DNA from: Opitutia bacterium ISCC 52
GTDB taxonomy: Bacteria > Verrucomicrobiota > Verrucomicrobiia > Opitutales > UBA2995
NCBI GenBank assembly: GCA_014529675.2
Contig: CP076040.1
Span: 3,305,894 to 3,369,893, forward strand
Length of the DNA: 64,000 nt
Direction: 5' to 3'
Part shown: positions 1 to 8,587 of the stretch, one piece after another
Numbering within the stretch: the first letter of the stretch is position 1
How the letters are laid out: each line of letters begins with the position of its first letter
Program-made: the position numbers and the translations under genes
Notes under the pieces: model-generated
The model's input: the letters and a program-made list of their open reading frames with translations, nothing else
Told to the model about the DNA's origin: nothing
Databases searched by the model: none

Positions 1-600
1 CAAACCGGAACTTACCTGATCCCACGTAAGTGCATAATCCGTTCCTTGGATTAAAAGCACACAAATCAGCGTCGTGATCGTGAATGCCAGAACCATCCCT
101 GCTGAAACATTTTGCAGCAGCTTGTATTTCCCGAATCGATGTACGCAAATGGTAAAGACCATCATGAACACAGCCCATCCCCAGACGGGAATCGCCGGCA
201 CCAAAATATTCAGAACCATTGCCACACCTCCCAGCATAGCCCCCTGTTGCAACATAATCATGCAAAGGACCAGCATCCACCACCAGATAAACCAAGACGC
301 CTTATGTCGCGGTCCCGGAAGATCGTTGAATGCCTCTAAGGTGGTTTTGCCGGAATAGATAGCGTATCGTCCCAGCATCAGCTGAACGGCAACCTTAATC
401 ACACAGCTCACCAGGATCAGCCAAAGAGCAACGAAGCCCGCCTTGGCTCCCAAGCCTGTCGTAGCAATAAGCTCTCCCGATCCAACTACTCCGGCGGTCA
501 TGATCAGCCCTGGCCCCCAATAGCGCAACATGCACCCTAGTTTGGTTGGAGGATCTTGTATACCGGTGCTTTCGTTGGGTGGCGTTGAGTCTGGAGGCAT
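1..600 (-). CDS. Nramp-like membrane transporter, 3' end outside the window
   Basis: Reading the minus strand from ATG at 600 gives 200 residues without a stop, running off the left edge. The N-terminus is soluble and proline-rich, followed by a segment starting GPGLIMTAGVVGSGE and at least four more hydrophobic segments including WWWMLVLCMIM. The overall pattern matches the Nramp (SLC11) fold, a proton-coupled divalent-metal symporter of the inner membrane. The classical TM1 metal-binding motif DPGN is replaced by GSGE, so the substrate may not be Mn/Fe. Only about half of a normal Nramp is visible, so the TM6 motif cannot be checked. It is divergent from the sulfatase at 735 across 134 bp. 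Confidence 0.72.
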   Translation of the reverse strand, partial: MPPDSTPPNESTGIQDPPTKLGCMLRYWGPGLIMTAGVVGSGELIATTGLGAKAGFVALWLILVSCVIKVAVQLMLGRYAIYSGKTTLEAFNDLPGPRHKASWFIWWWMLVLCMIMLQQGAMLGGVAMVLNILVPAIPVWGWAVFMMVFTICVHRFGKYKLLQNVSAGMVLAFTITTLICVLLIQGTDYALTWDQVSSGL

Positions 601-734
601 TCTAATGGGGCTGACGGTTGGAGAAACTTCGAGTTATTTCATGGCGATGAGATTGAAGACCGTCAAAGTAAATTCATTAACTCCACATATCGTATTGTAG
701 TTAACGCCCTAAACCAGCTATGTAACACTAATCC

Positions 735-2186
735 ATGAATGCCACTGCTTCTAAACCAAACGTCCTCCTCATTGTGGCAGACGATATGGGGTATGGAGAT
801 TTCGGAACCTTCAACCCGGCCGTTCAAACCCCGAACCTGAATTCTCTGATAACTCAAGGCACCTGCTTCCGACAGCACTACTCCGCATCACCTATCTGTT
901 CACCTGCACGTGCCTCGCTTCTCACCGGGCGTGTGCCTCATCGCACCGGAGCGATTACCCAACACGAACTGCATGGACTTGACCGGATTGCACTAAGAGA
1001 AGTAACCATCGCGGACATGTTTCAGAATTCTGGATACACGACCGGCCTCGTGGGGAAGTGGCACAATGGAGCTCTCGATGCACGCTTTGAACCGAATGCC
1101 CGTGGATTCGAGGAGTTTGTCGGATTCTGTGGCGGTTGGTCGGACTACTACGATTACACCTTGCGGGTAAATGAATCCTACCAGAAGTCTGATGGATCGT
1201 ACCTGACGGATGTTTTTACCAATGAGGCACTATCTTTTATTGAGCGACATGAGAATGAGTCTTTCTTTATTCAGCTCGCCTACACCGCACCGCACGCACC
1301 CTTCCAAGCTCCCCAAGAAGTCATCAATAAGTATAAGGCCAAGGGATACGATCGTATCACTGCTACTACCTACGCCATGATCGAAATCATGGACCAGGGA
1401 ATCGGTCGCATTCTTCAACACCTGGAAGATACGCAGCTGGACGAGAATACCATTGTCCTATTCACCAGCGATAACGGGCCGGCGTTTTTCAATCCTTCCC
1501 GGCAACTCGAGCCAGGGGAAAAGAATTTCAACGAGCGGTTCAATTGCGGCATGCGTGGCAGCAAAGGCTGGATTTACGAAGGCGGCATCCGCGTTCCCAT
1601 GATTGTGCGTTATCCGGAACGTATTGCAGCCGGACAGCTGAACAACGATCTCGTTCATTTCACGGACTGGCTGCCAACGCTCATTGGGCTTTGCGGTATC
1701 GATCGACTCGAGGGCCCGGCCTTTGACGGCCACGATCTGTCCCCCATGCTCCTCGGAGGTAGTATCGATCTCGAACCGCGAAGGTTTTGGCAATGGAATT
1801 TCTATGTCCCGAACATCGGTACCAACGCCGCGATGCGTGATGGCGACTGGAAGCTGGTTCGTCCGATGATTTCAGGTACACGCTACTTTAGTAAGGAGCT
1901 CTATGTGAGCGAAGAAGACGAACTTCGAACCAAGGCTTTCAGCAAAGCCGACTCACAGCACAAACAGGATCCTCAATCCATCTCTGAGCTACTCCCTATA
2001 CCTCGTGTAAAACTACCAGATCCCGAACCGCCCGAGCTATACAATCTCGCGGACGATCCCGGCGAACAAACCGACCTGGCTCAGGACCAACCCGAAAAGA
2101 CCCGTAAAATGTTGGCAGAGTTGGAAACCTGGTTTGAAGAAGTGGAGGCCGATCGGCTGACTATTCCCGGAGCACTGAAGGATTAG
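735..2186 (+). CDS. Type I sulfatase (arylsulfatase family)
   Basis: A 483-residue alkaline-phosphatase-fold sulfatase that would hydrolyse a sulfate ester using a formylglycine made from Cys55. Visible motifs are VADDMGYGD near residue 14 (metal-binding Asp pair), CSPARASLLTGR at 55-66 (formylglycine signature, CxPxR type), GKWH near 107 and SDNGP near 248 (second metal-binding Asp/Asn). No signal peptide is visible: the frame starts MNATASKPNVLL, so unlike most sulfatases here it may be cytoplasmic, or its start may be misjudged. ATG follows CTAATCC with no Shine-Dalgarno. Its 3' end converges on the DUF5916 gene with 18 bp between them. The exact substrate cannot be read from the sequence. 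Confidence 0.93.
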   Translation: MNATASKPNVLLIVADDMGYGDFGTFNPAVQTPNLNSLITQGTCFRQHYSASPICSPARASLLTGRVPHRTGAITQHELHGLDRIALREVTIADMFQNSGYTTGLVGKWHNGALDARFEPNARGFEEFVGFCGGWSDYYDYTLRVNESYQKSDGSYLTDVFTNEALSFIERHENESFFIQLAYTAPHAPFQAPQEVINKYKAKGYDRITATTYAMIEIMDQGIGRILQHLEDTQLDENTIVLFTSDNGPAFFNPSRQLEPGEKNFNERFNCGMRGSKGWIYEGGIRVPMIVRYPERIAAGQLNNDLVHFTDWLPTLIGLCGIDRLEGPAFDGHDLSPMLLGGSIDLEPRRFWQWNFYVPNIGTNAAMRDGDWKLVRPMISGTRYFSKELYVSEEDELRTKAFSKADSQHKQDPQSISELLPIPRVKLPDPEPPELYNLADDPGEQTDLAQDQPEKTRKMLAELETWFEEVEADRLTIPGALKD

Positions 2187-2204
2187 ATATCCATTCCCTC
2201 CATA

Positions 2205-4466
2205 TCAAAACCGAAAGATCGAGCTCAACTTCAGCGTCGCATCCATTTGCTTGCGTACAAAACCGGACCGTTCATCCAGATAACTTTGGTTCAGCACTAA
2301 AAACACACGCTTTCCCGGTTGGTATTCCCAGACTAAGCGACTATTGATGCCCATGGTGTCAGAAACATTGTCGTACTGCACCAAGTTCGACCAGCTGAAG
2401 TCGGGGGTAAAATTGATCAGCGCAGTCAAGGAAGTCAGCTTGATGTCAAAATCACCCGTCGGCAACCCGACACTCTGCTTCGAGTAACTGAGAACGGTTC
2501 CAAAATGTTTAGAAGGAAGAAAGGTCAACTCGGATGTATTCTCAATTCGGGTACCATCATAAAAATCGCCAAAGGAAAAATCGTGGTTGAATTGAAGCTT
2601 TCGTTTGTCAGCCGATTGAAAGGCAATGATGCCACGCGTCCATGAATAATCCCCCGCCAGAATCGGCACGTCATTTTCATCTTCTTTCACATTGTAGATG
2701 GTGAAATCGTTTTCGGGCACATCCTCAGAGCTTTCTACTTCAACAATGAATTCGTCTCCCGACTCAAATAACAGTTGAAGAGGTGTGAAGATGTGGCTTG
2801 AGGATGCCAGTTTGTTTGAAAGGTCGGTGATGTATTCTCCCTCATAAGAGAAATACATCTGGCGCAGCCAATCCTTCGATTCAACGTAGGGTTTGTAGAC
2901 CATTCTTGTGTAATACCTGCGTACCCCCGTTCTAGGAGCAAACCCGAGCGCAGGATTAAAGTCCTCATCGACATGCATGAAAGCCATCTCAGCATCGAAT
3001 TCCGCAGCCGGTAGAATCGCACTCCCTCCTACCACAGGTGCCAAACCACTATTAAAATCCGGATGATCAGAGTCCGTGGCCATGGCAAAGGTATTCACTT
3101 CCAAACGGTATTGGTTGAGAAACTTGTTTGTCAGGTACTGGAAATCACTCCCGATCAAGAGGTTATCGAACTCGGAATTGGGATCGCCATGCGTTGCCAG
3201 AATCCCGACAGCTGACTGATCAAAGACCTGGCGGGTGATCCGCCCTACGAATGCGTTTTGGCTATCCAGATCTCCGTTCTCCTCGACTACCGCATTGATG
3301 ACGCCGATATTGTAGTCCCCAAATCGCCCGGACAGTTTGGCCGCGCCCACCAGAGGCACCACTTGCCCCGCATTACTCAAACCGATTCGTCGGCTAAAAT
3401 AAGGAAGGATAACCGGCGATGCTAGGGATCCCGTCCTTCGCCTGAATCGACCGGCCAATCCACCGTAGTTGAATACCCCGGCATCCTCGAGAAAGAAGCG
3501 GCGTTTTTCAGGAAAAAATAGCGAGAAACGAGTTAGATTGACTTGCCGTGCATCTGTTTCCGCAGCCGCAAAATCGGTATTGTAGCTCAGGGTCGCACTC
3601 ATCTTGGGTGTGATTCGATAGCGAAAGTCACCGCCCCATTCGAAATCGAAATCATCCGTTCCGAGGTCCTTGTCGTCGGATTGTTTACCCAGAATATAGG
3701 GATTAATCTCAAGTCCCAATCCCTGCTTGAGACCACTCAGCCCGTTTAGCTTTCCCGCCTCGGAGAAGTAGTAACTCCGTATACCGTCCCGTGGAGAAGA
3801 CCAAATGCCCCGTTGATCCAGACGCTTGATTCGCCTGGAAACATTGATTCCCCACTGGGAGGCTTCCGGATCAAAGCTGAGGGTGGTCAGCGGAATGGAT
3901 ACTTCAGCCTGCCAGCCGTAGTCGGTAATTTGTGTTTTTGCATTCCAGACACCATCCCACTGAGAGTTAAAGGTAACGTTGTTGATCCCGAGTGCGTCAT
4001 GCCTTGTGCCATTTGGATTCACAATAAACACATAACCATTCCGCTGATTGTTGAAGGTATCGAGAGATATACTAAACGAATCGTCTTCCCATAAGCGGTC
4101 ATCACGTCGCATGTAGCGTGCTACAATCTTATCCGGCTCCGTATCCCAACACCAAACCGCAACATAGAGGTGGTTGTCATCGTAGGCTACCCGAAAGAAC
4201 GTTTGCTGATCCATGTGCGTATAGGAGTGAGGTCGGTTCTGTAGTACAGGTCCAGCAAGGGGTGCCGTTTGCCAGACTTGCTCATCTAGATGGCCGTCAA
4301 TCTTAAGTGGAGTATCCACACGCACCGCCGTCGTTTCCGGCCGGTAGTCACGGTCCAACCGATACTCAGGTATGTCCTGCCGCTCAGGAATCGGAGAATC
4401 TGCACCCCAAAGCCCGCCTGCAAAAACGAGCAGGCTAAAATAGATTCTCAATGGGGTATTTAACAT
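2205..4466 (-). CDS. DUF5916 outer-membrane protein with N-terminal CBM9-like domain
   Basis: A 753-residue exported protein. Residues 1-21 form a signal peptide (MLNTPLRIYFSLLVFAGGLWG). Residues about 45-230 form a carbohydrate-binding-module-9-like beta-sandwich (KIDGHLDEQVWQ, then a region ending GWQAEVSIPL). The rest is the DUF5916 region, rich in alternating aromatic and polar strands, ending in SSIFRF with the terminal Phe typical of outer-membrane barrels. Its function is not established for the family; such proteins often sit beside glycan-degradation genes. It is divergent from the sulfatase lipoprotein at 4646 with 179 bp between them. Confidence 0.85.
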   Translation of the reverse strand: MLNTPLRIYFSLLVFAGGLWGADSPIPERQDIPEYRLDRDYRPETTAVRVDTPLKIDGHLDEQVWQTAPLAGPVLQNRPHSYTHMDQQTFFRVAYDDNHLYVAVWCWDTEPDKIVARYMRRDDRLWEDDSFSISLDTFNNQRNGYVFIVNPNGTRHDALGINNVTFNSQWDGVWNAKTQITDYGWQAEVSIPLTTLSFDPEASQWGINVSRRIKRLDQRGIWSSPRDGIRSYYFSEAGKLNGLSGLKQGLGLEINPYILGKQSDDKDLGTDDFDFEWGGDFRYRITPKMSATLSYNTDFAAAETDARQVNLTRFSLFFPEKRRFFLEDAGVFNYGGLAGRFRRRTGSLASPVILPYFSRRIGLSNAGQVVPLVGAAKLSGRFGDYNIGVINAVVEENGDLDSQNAFVGRITRQVFDQSAVGILATHGDPNSEFDNLLIGSDFQYLTNKFLNQYRLEVNTFAMATDSDHPDFNSGLAPVVGGSAILPAAEFDAEMAFMHVDEDFNPALGFAPRTGVRRYYTRMVYKPYVESKDWLRQMYFSYEGEYITDLSNKLASSSHIFTPLQLLFESGDEFIVEVESSEDVPENDFTIYNVKEDENDVPILAGDYSWTRGIIAFQSADKRKLQFNHDFSFGDFYDGTRIENTSELTFLPSKHFGTVLSYSKQSVGLPTGDFDIKLTSLTALINFTPDFSWSNLVQYDNVSDTMGINSRLVWEYQPGKRVFLVLNQSYLDERSGFVRKQMDATLKLSSIFRF

Positions 4467-4645
4467 AAATGGCGGCAGGTTACGCCTTTGGATAAAAGGT
4501 AGCGTTCATTACCAAACTGGTTACTATTGACGGGGGAGTCATTAATAAAATGAAGGCCTGACTATCTCTTACTGCTGGAACGGCAACAAATGGGATTGCC
4601 GTATATTTTTAAACGCCTTCACTATTAACTCCTAGCCACCCCATC

Positions 4646-6040
4646 ATGAGATATCTCGCTGTACCCTTACTCCTGGTTTCGCTGATCATTTTCGCTTGTA
4701 AACCAACGGAGGTTACTCGACCACCCAATTTCGTCATCATCATGACGGACGACCAAGGTTATGCCGACCTCAGCAGTTATGGTGGCACCCATGTTTCGAC
4801 ACCCCGTATCGATCAAATGGCAACTGAGGGCATGAAGCTCACTAGCTTCTATGTGGCAGCTGCCGTCTGCACACCATCCCGGGCTGCTTTGATGACAGGA
4901 AGCTATCCTCGAAGAGTAGACATGGCCTATGGCTCCAATTTTGGTGTGTTACTCGCCGGAGATCCCAAAGGGCTGAACACCGACGAGATTACCTTGGCCG
5001 AGATTCTTAAAACCGTGGGTTACAAAACCGGCATTTTTGGAAAGTGGCACCTGGGCGACCAGCCAGAATTCCTTCCGACTCGGCAGGGCTTCGACGACTA
5101 TTTCGGCATCCCCTATAGCCATGACATTCACCAACAACATCCACGTCAGGATCACTTCCAATTTCCCTCACTCCCGTTGTTAGACGGAGAGAAAGTCATC
5201 GAAATGGATCCTGATGCTGACTACCTGACTCAAAGAGTTACCGAGCGAGCGGTCGAATTTATCGAGAAGAACAAAGAGCATCCGTTCTTCCTTTATATCC
5301 CTCAACCCATTCCTCACAAACCGCTGCATGTTTCACCGCCCTATATGGAAAGTGTCTCAAACGAGATAAAGGAAACTCTCAAGAGCGAAAAGAACTCAAT
5401 CGATTACCCAACCCGGGACAAACTCTTCCGCCAGGCGATTGATGAAATTGATTGGTCGGTGGGTCGGATTCTAGACACTTTAAAAAACAACGGGCTCGAT
5501 AAAAATACCCTGGTCATGTTTTTCTCTGACAATGGGCCCGCGGTTGGCAAAGCGGATCCATTAAGAGGACGCAAAGGCAGTACCTTCGAAGGCGGTATGC
5601 GCGAGCCGACCGTGATCCGTTGGCCAGGAAAGATTCCAGTGGGGCAATCGAACGATGAGTTGATGACTGCCATGGATCTGCTGCCCACGTTTGCCAAGCT
5701 TGCAGGTGCCCAGGTCCCGACTGACCGAGTGATCGACGGCAAAGACATATGGGCCGTTCTTACTCAAGGTGCACCTACTCCACACGAGGCATTCTTCTAC
5801 AATAGCAGAAACGAGTTGAGGGCTGTTCGGTCCGGTAAATGGAAATTACATATTGGGGAAGGAATTCCCGAGGCACTTTACGATCTGGAAGCAGACATCG
5901 GTGAATCGCAGAATGTATTAGCTGAGCACAAGGCGATTGCTGAAAAACTTTTCAGCTACACAGAACCATACGAGGCAGACTTGGCACAGAACAGTCGTCC
6001 TGCCGGCTGGATCGACGACGCGGTTCCCCTTTCAAAATAA
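4646..6040 (+). CDS. Sulfatase, predicted lipoprotein
   Basis: A 464-residue type I sulfatase. The N-terminus is a lipoprotein signal: MRYLAVPLLLVSLIIFAC, with Cys18 as the likely lipidated residue, so the enzyme is probably membrane-anchored in the periplasm or on the outer membrane. Catalytic features are MTDDQGYAD (residues 33-41), CTPSRAALMTGS from Cys75 (formylglycine site), GKWHLG near 131, and SDNGPA near 294. C-terminal sequences (RSGKWKLHIGEG, LYDLEADIGE) fit the small C-terminal sulfatase subdomain. ATG follows CACCCCATC. It is followed by an intergenic palindromic repeat. The substrate is unknown. Confidence 0.94.
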   Translation: MRYLAVPLLLVSLIIFACKPTEVTRPPNFVIIMTDDQGYADLSSYGGTHVSTPRIDQMATEGMKLTSFYVAAAVCTPSRAALMTGSYPRRVDMAYGSNFGVLLAGDPKGLNTDEITLAEILKTVGYKTGIFGKWHLGDQPEFLPTRQGFDDYFGIPYSHDIHQQHPRQDHFQFPSLPLLDGEKVIEMDPDADYLTQRVTERAVEFIEKNKEHPFFLYIPQPIPHKPLHVSPPYMESVSNEIKETLKSEKNSIDYPTRDKLFRQAIDEIDWSVGRILDTLKNNGLDKNTLVMFFSDNGPAVGKADPLRGRKGSTFEGGMREPTVIRWPGKIPVGQSNDELMTAMDLLPTFAKLAGAQVPTDRVIDGKDIWAVLTQGAPTPHEAFFYNSRNELRAVRSGKWKLHIGEGIPEALYDLEADIGESQNVLAEHKAIAEKLFSYTEPYEADLAQNSRPAGWIDDAVPLSK

Positions 6041-6049
6041 TTCTATATA

Positions 6050-6159
6050 GGTAGGGCTAGAGCTTCCAGCTATGCCGTATTCCTGAGGACGAAGATTCGG
6101 CATAGCGGGGACCAGCCGTCGCCATAAGGCTGTGGCAAGGCACGCGCTATTGCCCTACC
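6050..6159. repeat. Intergenic palindromic repeat, GGTAGGGC family
   Basis: A 110-bp element bounded by perfect 8-bp inverted ends, GGTAGGGC at 6050-6057 and GCCCTACC at 6152-6159, with smaller internal complementarities (GCTATGCCG and CGGCATAGC). It lies between the sulfatase stop and the TIM-barrel gene. Related ends recur near 7134-7164, 49961-49968 and 60285-60315 in this window. Confidence 0.75.
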
Positions 6160-6241
6160 AGTTTATCTCCGATACCGAAATTTTAAACTGAATCACAAAC
6201 AGGATTGCCCAAACCTAAACGATCCTTTCATTATTTATTCC

Positions 6242-7111
6242 ATGCCAAACCCCTGGACCGGAATAGGAAACCCTTATACACGAACCGAAGTACTTGAACG
6301 ACTTCACGACACCCTGAGAAAGGGCGAGCCGATCATCGCGGCCGGTGCTGGCACCGGCATCAGTGCCAAGTTCATTGAGAAGGGAGGAGCCGACCTAATT
6401 ATCATCTATAACTCGGGACGCTTTCGTATGTCAGGCCATGGCTCCCTGGCCGGCCTCCAGTCCTACGGCGATGCCAATGCGGTGGCCATGGAAATTGGTG
6501 AGTTCGAAGTGCTCCCGGTCGTAGAGGAAACACCCGTGATCTGTGGCGTGCATGCGACTGATCCTCGTCGTCGCATGTGGCATTGGTTACTGCAGGTTAA
6601 AGATATGGGATTCAGCGGTATCAACAATTTCCCTACACACATGATTATCGACGGGATGCACCGTCAGATGCTCGAAGAAACCGGCATGGGTGTGCAGAAG
6701 GAATACGACTGTGTAGCCCTGGCACGAAAGATGGATATGTTCTCCATCGTCTATGTAGCTCAACCAGAGGAAGCCAAGAAGATGGCCGAGGCCGGCGCCG
6801 ATGTCATCATCGCCCACGTCGGTTGCACCGTAGGTGGTTCAATCGGCGTAACCGATGCCGCGATCGGTCTCGACGAAGCAGCCAAGCAAACCCAAGCCAT
6901 CATCGATGCCGGCAAATCCGTTCGCGACGATATCATTTACCTCAGTCATGGAGGACCCATTCTTTCCCCTCCAGACGCCGCCTATATCAATGAACGAACC
7001 GACGCGGTTGGTTTCGTGGGCGCCTCCAGCCTGGAACGCATCGCGGTGGAGCGTTCCCTGGTCGATATTACCCAGGAATTTAAATCCATACCGGTGCATA
7101 GAAAAAAATAA
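6242..7111 (+). CDS. PEP-hydrolase-like TIM-barrel protein
   Basis: A 289-residue cytoplasmic protein matching the phosphoenolpyruvate hydrolase-like/TIM-barrel signal-transduction family. Characteristic segments are IIAAGAGTGISAKFIEKGGAD (split here as an early strand-loop-helix unit), VICGVHATDP, GFSGINNFPTH and IAHVGCTVGGSIG. There is no signal peptide. The family's reaction is not firmly established. It sits 105 bp before a Tm-1-like gene; in plant Tm-1 proteins these two domains are fused in one chain, with the Tm-1-like part first, so the two bacterial products probably cooperate. A palindromic repeat lies between the two genes. ATG follows TTATTCC with no Shine-Dalgarno. Confidence 0.88.
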   Translation: MPNPWTGIGNPYTRTEVLERLHDTLRKGEPIIAAGAGTGISAKFIEKGGADLIIIYNSGRFRMSGHGSLAGLQSYGDANAVAMEIGEFEVLPVVEETPVICGVHATDPRRRMWHWLLQVKDMGFSGINNFPTHMIIDGMHRQMLEETGMGVQKEYDCVALARKMDMFSIVYVAQPEEAKKMAEAGADVIIAHVGCTVGGSIGVTDAAIGLDEAAKQTQAIIDAGKSVRDDIIYLSHGGPILSPPDAAYINERTDAVGFVGASSLERIAVERSLVDITQEFKSIPVHRKK

Positions 7112-7133
7112 GCGGCGGAGCAGGGATGCTCCC

Positions 7134-7164
7134 GCCCTACCAAAGTAAAACCAAAAGGTAGGGC
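7134..7164. repeat. Back-to-back ends of GGTAGGGC-family repeats
   Basis: GCCCTACC at 7134-7141 and GGTAGGGC at 7157-7164 form an inverted pair separated by 15 bp. They are flanked by GC-rich hairpin-forming sequence (GGAGCAGGGATGCTCC and CTGCGTCCCCGCAG). This fills the gap between the TIM-barrel gene and the Tm-1-like gene. Confidence 0.7.
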
Positions 7165-7216
7165 AACTGCGTCCCCGCAGTGCCGCAGTCACAAAACCCG
7201 AATCAATCATAACCCC

Positions 7217-8419
7217 ATGTCCACCATCGCCATCCTCGGAACCCTCGACTCTAAAGCAGACGAACACGGCTTTGTCGCCGAGCACATTCGTAAGCGTGGC
7301 CACCAAATACTCTATATAGACGTAGGCACTGGTAGTGAACCCAAGATCGATCCAGACTATAGCCGATACGAAGTGGCATCCGCGATAGGTCTAAACCTGG
7401 ATGAGCTGATCAAGCAACAAGACCGGGGGGCCTGTGTCAGTGCCATGTCGAAAGCAGCCCCTGCGTTTGTTACCAAGCTTGTCGAGGAAGGAAACATCGA
7501 CGGCATAATTACGCTAGGCGGTGGAGGCGGAACGGCCATTGGCACAGCAGCGATGCGAGCTCTGCCCATTGGGTTTCCCAAAGTAATGGTCTCTACCCTG
7601 GCCAGTGGTAATACCGCCCACTATGTCGGCACAAAAGATATCGTGATGATTCCAAGTGTAGTCGATGTGAATGGCCTTAACCGAATATCCCGCACGATCT
7701 TTACCCGAGCGGCCGGAGCCATCTGCGGCATGGTCGAAACACAATTGGACGGTGAAGGCGGTAAACCACTCATCGTCGCCAGTATGTTTGGTAACACTAC
7801 TACCTGCGTAAACATCGCCAAAGAATTGCTCGAAGAAGCCGGTTACGAAGTCCTTGTTTTTCACGCAACTGGCACCGGAGGAAAGGCCATGGAGAGCCTT
7901 ATTGAAAGCGGTATGATCGCCGGGGTGCTGGATATCACCACCACCGAATGGGCTGATGAAGTGGTGGGAGGCGTTCTGGCGGCTGGTCCCGAGCGCATGG
8001 ATGCGATGAGCAAAGCGAATATTCCAGCTGTCGTAGTTCCAGGCTGTGTGGACATGGTCAACTTCGGAGAACGGGATGCTGTGCCTGAACAATTCGAAGG
8101 CCGCAATTTGTACATACACAATCCTCAGATCACCTTGATGCGGACCACTCCTGAAGAGTGCAGCCAGATTGGGAAGATCATCGCTGAAAAGGCCAACGCC
8201 AATTCTGCTCCTGTGGCGATTCTCAACCCCTTAAAAGCAGTGAGTGAAATTAATGGCGAAGGAGGCACCTTTTACGACCCGGAAGCAGATAAGTCTCTGT
8301 TCAATGCCATTCGTCAACATGCACAAGTCGAGGTCATCGATATCGACGATACGATCAACAGTGCGACCTTTTCTAAAACCTGCGCTGAGAAGCTTTTGGC
8401 CTTACTGGAAAAAGCCTAA
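7217..8419 (+). CDS. Tm-1-like ATP-binding protein (UPF0261)
   Basis: A 400-residue cytoplasmic protein of the UPF0261/Tm-1-like family. It starts MSTIAILGTLDSKADEHGF, typical of the family, and carries LGGGGGTAIGTAAMRALP, MIPSVVDVNGLN and the later Rossmann-like segment SMFGNTTTCVN. The plant homologue binds ATP and a viral replicase; the bacterial role is unknown. It is the second gene of the pair with the TIM-barrel protein, together equivalent to one plant Tm-1 polypeptide in swapped gene order. ATG follows AACCCC directly, and no Shine-Dalgarno is visible. Confidence 0.9.
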   Translation: MSTIAILGTLDSKADEHGFVAEHIRKRGHQILYIDVGTGSEPKIDPDYSRYEVASAIGLNLDELIKQQDRGACVSAMSKAAPAFVTKLVEEGNIDGIITLGGGGGTAIGTAAMRALPIGFPKVMVSTLASGNTAHYVGTKDIVMIPSVVDVNGLNRISRTIFTRAAGAICGMVETQLDGEGGKPLIVASMFGNTTTCVNIAKELLEEAGYEVLVFHATGTGGKAMESLIESGMIAGVLDITTTEWADEVVGGVLAAGPERMDAMSKANIPAVVVPGCVDMVNFGERDAVPEQFEGRNLYIHNPQITLMRTTPEECSQIGKIIAEKANANSAPVAILNPLKAVSEINGEGGTFYDPEADKSLFNAIRQHAQVEVIDIDDTINSATFSKTCAEKLLALLEKA

Positions 8420-8506
8420 TCTGTGGATGTAGCAGGATCTGGCGCCCAATCCACTGACACTTTTCGACAGTAAAGAATCGAATTGCACACGCGCCAGGCG
8501 AAAATA

Positions 8507-8560
8507 GTATCGGTTATTGTCCAAAACGCAGTATACGGGACTCCTTAGGAATCGTATAAT
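8507..8560 (+). promoter_or_regulatory. Shared promoter element, copy A
   Basis: GTATC at 8507-8511, TTGTCC at 8517-8522, GTATAC at 8531-8536 and TATAAT at 8555-8560. The same motifs with identical internal spacing occur at 22007-22060 and 28730-28783. TATAAT has the form of a bacterial -10 box, and GTATAC sits where the -35 box would be, which fits an activator-dependent promoter. It lies 28 bp upstream of the sulfatase ATG at 8588. Confidence 0.7.
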
Positions 8561-8587
8561 TACGTCCGCTAGCTCCCTATTACCTTT

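Noticed and set aside
7514-8119. Open frame of 201 codons on the minus strand
   Set aside because: It is antisense to the Tm-1-like gene, with no recognisable domain.
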